DNA from: an uncultured Alphaproteobacteria bacterium | Lineage (GTDB): Bacteria > Pseudomonadota > Alphaproteobacteria > Bin95 | Reading direction: 5' to 3' | DNA length: 11,712 nt | NCBI GenBank assembly: GCA_913060845.1 | Contig: CAJXVF010000023.1 | Coordinates: 1-11,712, forward strand | Part shown: positions 1-6,996 of the stretch, piece after piece | Layout: each line of letters begins with the position of its first letter | How positions within the stretch are numbered: the stretch's first letter is position 1 | Notes under the pieces: model-generated | What the model saw: only the letters and a program-made list of their open reading frames with translations | What the model was told of the DNA's origin: nothing | The model's database searches: none | Translations under genes and position numbers: made by a program

Positions 1-42
1 CCTCTCTATTCGTCGGCAGCGTCAGATGTGTATAAGAGACAG
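1..42. other. Residual Nextera sequencing adapter with i5 index (artificial, not genomic)
   Basis: Bases 10-42 are the Nextera read-1 adapter, ending in the 19-base Tn5 mosaic end AGATGTGTATAAGAGACAG (24-42). Bases 2-9, CTCTCTAT, are an 8-base index that matches the Nextera i5 index known as S502/N502. The same adapter and index appear in reverse complement at the other end of the window. This is library-preparation DNA and should be trimmed. Genomic sequence starts at about base 43. Confidence 0.98.
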
Positions 43-283
43 CTTCAAAGGTGTCATTGACGACCTGACGGACTTTTTGGTCAATCGCTTCGCCCATAAC
101 GGACTTGCCGAAGCGTTGGCGCAGAATCTTCAGCGGCGCTTTGCCGGGCCGGAAACCAGGCAGCGACACTGTCGGAGCCATTTCCTTCAGGCGATCTTCA
201 ACAGCGGCGTCAATTTCGCTCGCTTCGATCACCATTTTGTACTCGCGCTTAAGGCCTTCGGCCAGCGTTTCCGTCACCTGCAT
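43..283 (-). CDS. tig: Trigger factor, N-terminal fragment (3' part missing at contig end)
   Basis: This is the first 80 residues of trigger factor, the ribosome-bound chaperone that meets nascent chains at the exit tunnel. In the family the N-terminal domain docks on ribosomal protein L23. The signature loop is visible as GFRPGK at residues 43-48, just where the family has it. The preceding MQVTETLAEGLKRE and the following FGKSVMGEAI are also typical of the ribosome-binding domain. The start is the ATG at 283-281. Its Shine-Dalgarno is weak (an AGG lies directly upstream). The peptidyl-prolyl isomerase and C-terminal chaperone domains are missing because the contig ends in adapter at base 42. 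The gene lies 55 bases downstream of the tRNA-Leu gene on the same strand, so the two could share a transcript. Confidence 0.93.
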
Positions 284-338
284 CCTGAACAATCCGTCGC
301 CTGAGAAAGAAGATTATGTCCTAGCTTTATAGTGCCGA

Positions 339-424
339 TGGTGCGGGTGAAGGGACTCGAACCCCCACGACCGTAGGTCACCAGAACCTAAATCTGGCGC
401 GTCTACCAATTCCGCCACACCCGC
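339..424 (-). tRNA. tRNA-Leu, anticodon UAG
   Basis: Read on the minus strand, a complete class II tRNA can be folded. The acceptor stem is GCGGGTG (424-418) with CACCCGC (349-343), followed by discriminator A and an encoded CCA (341-339). The D arm contains GGTAGAC. The anticodon stem is CCAGA/TCTGG around the loop TTTAGGT, giving anticodon UAG, which reads CUA (and other CUN) leucine codons. A long variable arm, as expected for leucine tRNAs, is followed by the T loop TTCGAGT. The T stem has two G-U pairs at its outer end. No intron is seen. Confidence 0.96.
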
Positions 425-459
425 ATATCGACATCGTAAAGCCGCTCCGAACCGCGCGT

Positions 460-488
460 TCTATAGCATTCAAGCCCACTGCGAAAGG
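460..488 (-). promoter_or_regulatory. Possible promoter of tRNA-Leu (weak)
   Basis: The 119-base gap between the E1-like gene's stop and the tRNA holds, on the minus strand, a -10-like TATAGA (465-460). It would place transcription start near 453, about 29 bases before the mature tRNA 5' end. The hexamer 17 bases further upstream (CCTTTC, 488-483) is a poor -35. No convincing terminator for the E1-like gene is visible in this gap (only a 4-bp AGGC/GCCT inverted repeat), so read-through into the tRNA is also possible. Confidence 0.25.
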
Positions 489-543
489 CCTGGGCGCCTG
501 GAATCGCGCTTGCAGCCATATTTATCACGCAATCCGCTACTGT

Positions 544-2898
544 TTAGGTCGTTTGTGCACGCCAGATAACACGTGCAGCGGCATCCAATATGGCATCTGC
601 GTCGATACGCAGCGTGCGATATAAGTCGGGCAGATTGGCGGATTGCCCAAAGCCCTCAACGCCAAGTGTGGCCACATCCCTACCCGAAGCGGCACCAATC
701 CACCCGAGCGTCGCTGGATGCGCGTCACAGATGGTGACAAGGCCAGCACCCAGCGGTGCAGCGTCAAGCAATGTGCGGACGTGAGCGTGGTCCAGCCGAT
801 TCGCGCGCTCAGCCCGAAGCCAATCCTCATGCAAAAGGTCCGGCGACGTTATGACCAACACGCCGGCGTCCGGGCAGTCTTCCAACAGGGCAGCATGGGC
901 CTCTAAGGCTTCAGGAACCACAGCGCCCATGGCGGCGATGATGATATCCGCTGATTTTCCAGGCGGTTTCAGCCAATACGCACCCTTCAGAACGGCCTGC
1001 TTTAGGCTCGCATCCATCTGGCGCTGGGGCTGCTCCAACCCTCTGGTCGAGAGGCGGAGGTATGAGGAGACGCCATCATCAGACAGCATTCCCTCGAATC
1101 CCGCCTGCATAATGACGGCCAGCTCGTCCACATAAGCCGGTTCATAACTGTGCAGATTAGGCAGACCCATGCCGATGAGCGAGGTTGTCTGGCTTTGGTG
1201 CGCGCCGCCCTCTGGTGCAAGCGTCACACCCGAAGGCGTGCCGACAACCATGAACTTGGCACCCTGATACAGCGCATAAATCAGTGCATCCAGACCGCGC
1301 GCGACAAAAGGATCGTAGAGCGTTCCGACCGGCAGCAACCGCCGTCCAAAAAGTGGTTCGGTCAGCCCAAGGGCCGCCAATGCCAGGAACAAATTATTTT
1401 CAGCGATGCCTAATTCCAGGTGTCGGCCTTCCGGCTTTTCTTCCCAACGCTGCGTGGACGGCACGTTTTCCGCCTTGAAGACATCCGCCTTCGGCTTTCG
1501 GCTGAACACGCCGGTGCGATTGACCCATCCGCCAAGATTGGTTGAGACCGTGACATCAGGCGAAGTCGTCACGATTCGCTCCGCCAGCTCACCGCCATTC
1601 CGGGCGACCTCAGCCAGGATGCGGCCAAAGCCTTCCTGGGTAGACGCCTTTGCTGATCCTTTAACTGCAAGGTCAGGCACCGCGATCTCTGCCTTTTTAA
1701 TGGGCGGTGCGGTTTTCCGGGCAATGAAAGGCGCGGATTCGACAAGCGTTTGCAATGCCGCGGCTTGATCATCCACGCCAGCCCACGGCTCCCATTCAGC
1801 ACCGTCCGGCACATTGCGGACGGCCTTAAATGTCGCCATCTGGTCGACCGTCATAAGCCCGGCATGATTGTCCTGGTGCCCTGCGAGTGGTAAGCCGAAG
1901 CCTTTGGTCGTGTAGGCGATGAAGCATGTTGGCGCATCTGTTTTGGCTGCCTCATCGAAGGCTTCCATGAGGGTTTCGAGGCAATGACCGCCCAAATCCT
2001 CCATCAACCGCGCCAGCGTTGCGTCATCCCGCTTTTCCAGAATGGCGCGAATACCGGGCTTATGGCTAATTTCATCCTCAATCCGTTCCCGCCAAGCCGC
2101 ACCGCCTTTGAATGTCAGCGCAGAATAGGTGCTATTGGGGCATTCATCGATCCATGTACGCAGCGCCTTGCCGCCAGCCTCAGCAAATGCTGCTAGCTGC
2201 CGCTTGCCGTATTTCAGCTCAACGACATTCCAGTCCATAGCTTTGAATAAGCCCATGATCCGGTCAAACAGGTCGTCATTGACGACGCTATCCAAGCTTT
2301 GGCGATTGTAATCAATCACCCACCAGACATCGCGAACGTCGTGCTTCCAGCCCTCCATCAGGCATTCAGCGATATTGCCCTCGTCCAATTCCGCATCACC
2401 GACGATTGCGACCATGCGGCCAGGTTCTTCACCGGCAGCGGGGTTCTTCAGGCCTTGGTGCGCGGCCACATAATCCTGCGCCAGGGACGCAAACACCGTC
2501 ATCGCAGCACCCAAACCAACAGAACCCGTGGAGAAATCCACGTCATCCGCATCTTTGCTGCGGGATGGATAGGCCTGCGCGCCGCCAAGGGCACGGAAGC
2601 GCTCCAGCTTTTCACGGGATTGGCGGCCCATCAGATATTGGATCGCGTGATAGGCTGGGCTCGCATGGGGTTTCACGGCCACCCGGTCTTGGGGGCGCAG
2701 CGCATGGAAATACAGCGCGGTCAGAATTTGCGCGCATGATGCGCTCGACGCCTGATGCCCGCCAACCTTCAGGCCATCCAGGTTTGGGCGAATATGATTG
2801 GCGTTATGGATGATCCAGCTGGACAGCCAAAGCACCCGATCCGCCAATGTCTCCATCAGTTTCACGCGATTTGATTGCGGCTTTGAATGATCAGACAT
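544..2898 (-). CDS. Homodimeric-type pyruvate/2-oxoacid dehydrogenase E1 component (AceE/MdeB-like, transketolase family)
   Basis: This 784-residue protein is a single-chain thiamine-diphosphate enzyme, in the family that decarboxylates pyruvate or a related 2-oxoacid and passes the acyl group to a lipoyl E2. The N-terminal domain has GGHQAS (46-51), KPH (76-78), TGSVGLG (124-130) and the ThDP/Mg motif starting GDAELDE (167-173), with its partner Asn about 30 residues on in DYNRQS. The middle domain has LGIAENN, whose Glu at about 500 matches the cofactor-activating Glu of transketolases. It is about 100 residues shorter than E. coli AceE. The start chosen is the ATG at 2898, with GGGGAG (2913-2908) nine bases upstream. 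A TTG at 2949 is in frame but lacks a ribosome site. No E2 or E3 gene is in the window. It is divergent from an Lrp-type regulator, the arrangement of Pseudomonas putida mdeR and mdeB (2-oxobutyrate dehydrogenase E1-like). The family is sure; the choice between pyruvate and 2-oxobutyrate is open. Confidence 0.85.
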   Translation of the reverse strand: MSDHSKPQSNRVKLMETLADRVLWLSSWIIHNANHIRPNLDGLKVGGHQASSASCAQILTALYFHALRPQDRVAVKPHASPAYHAIQYLMGRQSREKLERFRALGGAQAYPSRSKDADDVDFSTGSVGLGAAMTVFASLAQDYVAAHQGLKNPAAGEEPGRMVAIVGDAELDEGNIAECLMEGWKHDVRDVWWVIDYNRQSLDSVVNDDLFDRIMGLFKAMDWNVVELKYGKRQLAAFAEAGGKALRTWIDECPNSTYSALTFKGGAAWRERIEDEISHKPGIRAILEKRDDATLARLMEDLGGHCLETLMEAFDEAAKTDAPTCFIAYTTKGFGLPLAGHQDNHAGLMTVDQMATFKAVRNVPDGAEWEPWAGVDDQAAALQTLVESAPFIARKTAPPIKKAEIAVPDLAVKGSAKASTQEGFGRILAEVARNGGELAERIVTTSPDVTVSTNLGGWVNRTGVFSRKPKADVFKAENVPSTQRWEEKPEGRHLELGIAENNLFLALAALGLTEPLFGRRLLPVGTLYDPFVARGLDALIYALYQGAKFMVVGTPSGVTLAPEGGAHQSQTTSLIGMGLPNLHSYEPAYVDELAVIMQAGFEGMLSDDGVSSYLRLSTRGLEQPQRQMDASLKQAVLKGAYWLKPPGKSADIIIAAMGAVVPEALEAHAALLEDCPDAGVLVITSPDLLHEDWLRAERANRLDHAHVRTLLDAAPLGAGLVTICDAHPATLGWIGAASGRDVATLGVEGFGQSANLPDLYRTLRIDADAILDAAARVIWRAQTT

Positions 2899-3012
2899 GG
2901 TGGCGGTCTCCCCGAAATATATCGCCCGAGTATAGCTGGGTTCAATCAATGCATTCTTGTTTTCTTGCGCACGTACAGCTCATAATTTGCGCATTCATGC
3001 TAAAATCTATTA
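2899..3012. promoter_or_regulatory. Divergent promoter/operator region between E1-like gene and Lrp-type regulator
   Basis: For the minus-strand gene, TATACT (2934-2929) is a good -10 without a clear -35. A second pair, TTGAAC (2945-2940), 18 bases, TATATT (2921-2916), would start transcription inside the Shine-Dalgarno sequence and is less likely. For the plus-strand regulator, TGcTAAAAT (2998-3006) looks like an extended -10 and would start transcription at or next to the ATG at 3013. Two copies of TTGCGCA (2965-2971 and 2987-2993), each with the palindromic core TGCGCA, are spaced 22 bases apart, i.e. about two helical turns. They lie upstream of the TATACT promoter and overlap the regulator's own promoter. 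This is a plausible but unproven operator pair for the regulator. AATGCATT (2948-2955) is a further small palindrome. Confidence 0.5.
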
Positions 3013-3495
3013 ATGAATAGCCATATCATGCCAAATATAACGACAGACCAGACAGACTTGCGGATCCTTCGGGCGCTACAGGCAGATGCCAGCCTCAGCA
3101 ATGTGGCACTCGCACAGATCGTAGGATTGTCGCCATCACCCTGCCTACGTCGGGTGCGCGCGCTGGAGGCTGCGGGCGTGATCCGCGGCCGCGCCGCCAT
3201 CATCGACGCCGCTGCAGTCGGATTGCCCGTCAGCGTCTTCTTGCAAGTCACATTGGAGCGCCAGACCGAAGTCAATCTGGAAGCGTTTGAATCCGCCGTG
3301 ACGGACGCTCCAGAAGTCATGGAATGCTACCTGATGACAGGCGACGCGGATTACCTTCTCCGCGTCGTCGCCCCTGACCTAGACGCGTATCACCGCTTCC
3401 TGATGGACCGCCTGACTAGCCTTCCTGGCGTTGCCAATATCAAATCCAGCTTCGCACTTAGGCAGGTTAAATATGGCTACTCTCTGCCTATCTAA
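3013..3495 (+). CDS. Lrp/AsnC family transcriptional regulator
   Basis: This 160-residue protein has the two domains of the Lrp/AsnC family. The N-terminal winged helix-turn-helix starts at TDLRILRALQ (about 14-23) and continues through LSNVALAQIVGLSPSPCLRRVRALEAAGVI to about residue 57. A RAM-type ligand-binding and oligomerisation domain follows (about 70-150), with the typical VMECYLMTGDADYLLRV stretch, LTSLPGV and a C-terminal repeat of beta strands. Members form octamers that wrap DNA and sense amino acids or related small molecules. Neither the ATG at 3013 nor the in-frame ATG at 3028 has a visible Shine-Dalgarno sequence, and a -10 lies 7 bases before the first, so the mRNA may be leaderless. 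It is divergent from the E1-like gene, which is its likely target. The ligand is probably an amino acid or 2-oxoacid (inference). Confidence 0.9.
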   Translation: MNSHIMPNITTDQTDLRILRALQADASLSNVALAQIVGLSPSPCLRRVRALEAAGVIRGRAAIIDAAAVGLPVSVFLQVTLERQTEVNLEAFESAVTDAPEVMECYLMTGDADYLLRVVAPDLDAYHRFLMDRLTSLPGVANIKSSFALRQVKYGYSLPI

Positions 3496-3508
3496 GCCTA
3501 TCGCTTAG
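3492..3508. terminator. Small hairpin over two convergent stop codons (possible bidirectional terminator)
   Basis: CTAAGC (3492-3497) and GCTTAG (3503-3508) can form a 6-bp stem with a 5-base loop. The structure contains the TAA stop of the Lrp gene (3493-3495) and the TAG stop of malonyl-CoA decarboxylase (3500-3498, minus strand). There is no U-tract on either side and the stem is weak, so an efficient intrinsic terminator is doubtful. It is the only terminator-like element between these convergent genes. Confidence 0.22.
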
Positions 3509-5093
3509 CCAGCGCCTTGATGCCATTTGAGACCGGGATGATGCGGTCTGGTGCGGAGTAGGATTCGTGGTTTTGATCGATCTCTGAGAGCTTGTAGAGA
3601 TAGTTGATCATCATTCCCGCAGACTGGCGCATGCCATTGCCGGACTGGTCGCCCAGCCAGTTTAGCCGCTCCATCCGCGCACCATTGGAGAGATGGAAAT
3701 GGGCAACCGGATCGAGTGCACGACCACCCCGGCCCTTGCGGTTTAGCAAGTAGTCGGAGGCTAAGCGGAGCATGGGGGGTGCCAGCGCTGCAGCTAGGCC
3801 CGTGTCCTCGCTCCAGTACTCAATGGCGAGGGCGGCGGTGATGAGGTCTTGATCGGATAGGTCATCATCCAGCGGTTCGGGCGGATCGCCAGCATCGAGT
3901 GCCGCCGTTTCGCCCTCACCAGACAGGCCCGCATTAGCAGCCGCAATCGCAGCGCTGAGCGCCTTGCGCTCATCCGATGTCAGCGATGTCGCTTCGATCT
4001 CATCCGGCTTCGCGCTCATCCAGCGCGCGAGGCCCGGTATCGGCGATAGCGTCGCGAAGTTCTTCAGGTTCGGCAATTCTTGCGACAAGGCCGCAACAAC
4101 GCGCTTGATCAAGAAATCGCCAAAGGAAATGCCGGCGAGGCCCTTTTGCGCATTAGAGATGGAATAGAAAATGGCGGTGTCCGCCCGGGCTGGGTCCCCG
4201 GCGGGCTTATCCATATCCAGAAGCTCCCCCACATCGCCAGCGATGCCTTGGACTAGCGCCACTTCGACAAAAATCAGCGGCTCATCAGGCATGCGAGGAT
4301 GGAAGAAGGCGTAGCAACGACGATCCGAATCAAGTCGATTCTTCAGGTCGTCCCATGAGCGAATGCGATGCACCGCTTCATATTCGATCAGTTTTTCCAA
4401 CAGTGCTGCAGGTGCGCCCCAATCAATTTGCTGAAGCTGGAGGAAGCCCACATCAAACCAACTGGCGAGCAGGCGTTGCAGGTCTTGCTGGAGTGGCGTC
4501 AGTACAGGTGTTTCACGCTGCCAGCCAAGCAATTCAGCCCGCATATCAACGAGGAATTTCACGCCCTCAGGTAAAGCGTTAAACTGGCGAAGCACGCGGA
4601 CTCTTGGGGCTTGCAGCGCGTCGCGAAGGCGGGTTTCGGCCTTCATTCGCGCGTCGCCATCTTCAGCGCTTTGAACATCCTGGATTGCCGCATCCACGGC
4701 GGCACGGTCTACGGCGAAGCGTTCTACGAGCAGTACGGCGAAGCGGCGGCGGCCATCCTCATTCAGACCCAAATACGCCTGACCGATGGCGGCGGCGCGT
4801 GCGCGGGCCGCGACCTCCCCGCCCCGGCTGTCGACGCATTCCTGGAAGGCTGCGAGCAGGCGTTCCTCGTCGGTTTCCGGCAAGTCCGCCTTGAGATTGA
4901 TTTCATTGTCCCGCCGACGCGGGCCGATTTCTTTGACCGTGCGCGCAATTTGCGCCCAGGCGCGATTGAGGACGCTGCTTGGCGCTGTCTCGGGCGCTGC
5001 AATTTGGTCCCTCATGTCGCCAGTGTCTCCAACATATGATGCGCCGCCCCCGAAGGCTGCGACAGGTCTGCGGATATGCGAAAAGAAACTCAT
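3498..5093 (-). CDS. Malonyl-CoA decarboxylase
   Basis: The 531-residue protein belongs to the malonyl-CoA decarboxylase family, which converts malonyl-CoA to acetyl-CoA and CO2 with a GNAT-like fold. A helical N-terminal region spans about residues 35-210. The catalytic domain has HPRMPDEP (265-272), FYSISNAQKGLAG (309-321), SFGDFLIKRVV (323-333), LSPIPGLARW (349-358) and VAHFHLSNGA (463-472). By comparison with the human enzyme, the catalytic pair should be a Ser in FYSIS (311 or 313) and the His in FHL (467). The acidic segment 391-415 looks like a linker. The ATG at 5093 has a weak ribosome site. An in-frame ATG at 5015 (residue 27) has GGAG 11 bases upstream and is an equally good start, giving 505 residues. 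It is the last gene of a minus-strand operon, 59 bases after the copper chaperone. No malonyl-CoA synthetase is present beside it, so the source of malonyl-CoA is unknown. Confidence 0.92.
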   Translation of the reverse strand: MSFFSHIRRPVAAFGGGASYVGDTGDMRDQIAAPETAPSSVLNRAWAQIARTVKEIGPRRRDNEINLKADLPETDEERLLAAFQECVDSRGGEVAARARAAAIGQAYLGLNEDGRRRFAVLLVERFAVDRAAVDAAIQDVQSAEDGDARMKAETRLRDALQAPRVRVLRQFNALPEGVKFLVDMRAELLGWQRETPVLTPLQQDLQRLLASWFDVGFLQLQQIDWGAPAALLEKLIEYEAVHRIRSWDDLKNRLDSDRRCYAFFHPRMPDEPLIFVEVALVQGIAGDVGELLDMDKPAGDPARADTAIFYSISNAQKGLAGISFGDFLIKRVVAALSQELPNLKNFATLSPIPGLARWMSAKPDEIEATSLTSDERKALSAAIAAANAGLSGEGETAALDAGDPPEPLDDDLSDQDLITAALAIEYWSEDTGLAAALAPPMLRLASDYLLNRKGRGGRALDPVAHFHLSNGARMERLNWLGDQSGNGMRQSAGMMINYLYKLSEIDQNHESYSAPDRIIPVSNGIKALAKR

Positions 5094-5152
5094 AAAAGAT
5101 GGATAGGTTCAACCCGTTACAATCGCATTACAGATAGGCAAAAACTTGGGGG

Positions 5153-5608
5153 CTACTTCCGTTTGCGCAGTGGCGAGACTTTGAATGCTACGTCGAGCGG
5201 CCCTGCATTTTCAAACACCAACCGCACTTTGATCTCATCATTGGCCTTCAATTGCTGTTTCAGGCCGATAAACATGAGATGCGCACCGCCGGGTTGCAGC
5301 TCGTAGCTGTCATTGGCTGGGATCACCAAACCATCTGGCAACTCGTGCATCTGGATGACATCACCATCTCGCTTCATCATGTGAATCTCTGTCATGGATG
5401 AGCAAGCGCACTCTGCGGATACGAGCCGGTCTGCGGCACCCTTGTTTTCAATCGAGAGATATCCGGCCCCTGTCGGCACGCCTTTTGGTGTTGCGCGGCT
5501 CCAAGGGTGGTCGATGCTGATGTCGCCAGCCTTATAGCTATGTGCGGCAGCAGGCAGTGCAGTGAGCGCAAGAATGAGAGCGACGGCGCGGCTGGCAGAT
5601 TTCAACAT
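5153..5608 (-). CDS. Periplasmic copper chaperone PCu(A)C
   Basis: This 151-residue protein is a PCu(A)C-type chaperone (DUF461 family), which binds Cu(I) in the periplasm and helps deliver it to the CuA/CuB sites of cytochrome oxidase. The signal peptide is clear: a positive start, a hydrophobic core (about 8-18) and an LPAAA cleavage region near residue 22. The copper ligands follow the family pattern: H76, ten residues, M87, then H110-x-M112, inside IHMMKRDGDVIQM and GGAHLMFIGL. Two extra cysteines, C67 and C69 (ECAC), sit just before the site. The start is the ATG at 5608 with GGAG 7 bases upstream. Longer in-frame starts at 5635 and beyond would put a non-secretory stretch ahead of the signal peptide. 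It lies 55 bases after the TPR gene and 59 before malonyl-CoA decarboxylase, so probably in one operon. No oxidase or Sco gene is in the window. Confidence 0.92.
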   Translation of the reverse strand: MLKSASRAVALILALTALPAAAHSYKAGDISIDHPWSRATPKGVPTGAGYLSIENKGAADRLVSAECACSSMTEIHMMKRDGDVIQMHELPDGLVIPANDSYELQPGGAHLMFIGLKQQLKANDEIKVRLVFENAGPLDVAFKVSPLRKRK

Positions 5609-5663
5609 CTGGAGACTCCATGCAGGTGGTTTCATCAGATATGGCGCGCGAAGGTTAAAATTC

Positions 5664-6977
5664 CTATGCGGCCATCTGCGCCCGCCAATAAGGCACGCCT
5701 TTGCTGGCTGCATGTTGCGCGCCACGCTCCGCCAAAAGCGCCTGGGCCAACGGCTTTCGGCCTGCTTTGACGGCGGAATCGATCAGCGCCTGCGCATAAA
5801 GGTCACGCTGGGCATGGCTACCGCCAACACGGCTCCAATCTTCCATGCAGCTAAGGAACCCATCACAAGCGCGCGCATAATCTCCATTGAAATAGGCTTG
5901 CACCGCGTCCGCCAGCGGCAAGGTGGCGTCTTGGGTGAGCTTGGCACCCCACCCGTCGCCATCTGCCCGTTCAGCCAGTGTTTGCCGGTGGCGCGCAACG
6001 GCTTCGCCGCGTCCCGTGCGGTTCAATGCGGCGGCGATATGTGTATCGGTGAAGGCGAGCAATTGATCGTCCAGGATTGTTTCCGCCTGTCCCGCCATAA
6101 CCTCCCACCGGTCGCCAACATCGACGCCCGTCATCTCCAGCCGCCAAAGCAGTGCGGTTGCGTTCTGGATATCGATATATGCCGCCGAATCACCCGGATA
6201 TACAGCGTTATCGAACAGATCGAGCGCGCCTTCATAGTCACCCGAATCCCAGTGGAATAATGCCCGGTGCCACCAGATATGGCGGGCCAATGGCGCACGG
6301 TCAGCCCATGCGTCCAAAGGATAGTTGAGCCACTGAATGCCCTCTGCATGCCGACCCTGCATCTCTAGAACGTGCGCGACGGAATGAATGCCCCAAATAT
6401 CATCCGGGTTGCGCACAACAGACGCGCGGCCATGGCGCTCAGCGGCGGCATAATCGCCCGCCTCCTCGTAACCAAAGGCCAGCATGCCCTGATAGTGGCC
6501 GTAGCCTTCCAGGTCTTCTGTCCAGGCATGGCTGACGCGGAGCATCGAATCGCGAAGGTCCAGGCTTCGACCGCGCCAGAACAGGCTCTGTTGCTGCATC
6601 TGCTTCAGAATGAACAGGTCCACCGGCCATTCCGCCAGATGCGCATAGAATGCCGTAGACGCTGCCGCCAAATCATTGCCATGCAGGGCTTCCAGGCCAG
6701 CCAACCAACCTTGGCCGCGACTATCCAACCCCTTGGCCGCTGCCGCATCCATATGCGCTTGGATGACAGGCAGCATCTTCCGGGATTGCGCACCCATCAG
6801 CAGATAACCTTTGAGCAGTTGGGCCATCGCGCAGTCCGGGTCCACTGCAATCGCGGCGTCTGCATATTCTGCGGCGTCTGCGCGGAATTCGAAGAAGCGG
6901 GCAATGCACGTATTGAAGGCGATTACCGCCGCATCGCTTTCAGTATCAACCGGATATCCGCGAACGTCCTGGCGCAT
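5664..6977 (-). CDS. Tetratricopeptide-repeat protein of the TTC38-like family
   Basis: This 437-residue soluble protein is built largely of paired helices with TPR character and resembles the TTC38-like family (conserved from bacteria to man, biochemical function unknown). Characteristic stretches are RGYPVDTES (6-14), DPDCAMAQLLKGYLLM (46-61), NPDDIWGIHSVAHVLEMQGR (190-209) and ARHIWWHRALFHWDSGDY (231-248). The conserved histidines H198, H202, H237 and H242 and E205 point to more than a passive scaffold, but no catalytic role is established. No signal peptide or membrane segment is seen. The start is the ATG at 6977, preceded by AAGGA 7 bases upstream. The reading frame stays open back to about 7397, but that part overlaps another gene in a different frame and has no similarity to the family. 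It starts 19 bases after the stop of the upstream membrane protein gene. Confidence 0.85.
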   Translation of the reverse strand: MRQDVRGYPVDTESDAAVIAFNTCIARFFEFRADAAEYADAAIAVDPDCAMAQLLKGYLLMGAQSRKMLPVIQAHMDAAAAKGLDSRGQGWLAGLEALHGNDLAAASTAFYAHLAEWPVDLFILKQMQQQSLFWRGRSLDLRDSMLRVSHAWTEDLEGYGHYQGMLAFGYEEAGDYAAAERHGRASVVRNPDDIWGIHSVAHVLEMQGRHAEGIQWLNYPLDAWADRAPLARHIWWHRALFHWDSGDYEGALDLFDNAVYPGDSAAYIDIQNATALLWRLEMTGVDVGDRWEVMAGQAETILDDQLLAFTDTHIAAALNRTGRGEAVARHRQTLAERADGDGWGAKLTQDATLPLADAVQAYFNGDYARACDGFLSCMEDWSRVGGSHAQRDLYAQALIDSAVKAGRKPLAQALLAERGAQHAASKGVPYWRAQMAA

Positions 6978-6996
6978 CAGTATTCCTTTGGTGTGT

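Noticed and set aside
26..304. Plus-strand open frame of 92 residues beginning MCIRDS
   Set aside because: Its first residues come from adapter and the rest is antisense to trigger factor, whose GFRPGK motif is clear on the minus strand.
2299..2813. Two overlapping plus-strand open frames (146 and 135 residues) inside the E1-like gene
   Set aside because: They are antisense to conserved ThDP-domain sequence, show no recognisable motif and have no ribosome site that I can see.
5094..5152. Possible terminator between the copper chaperone and malonyl-CoA decarboxylase
   Set aside because: No stable stem followed by a U-tract could be found, so the two genes are treated as one operon.
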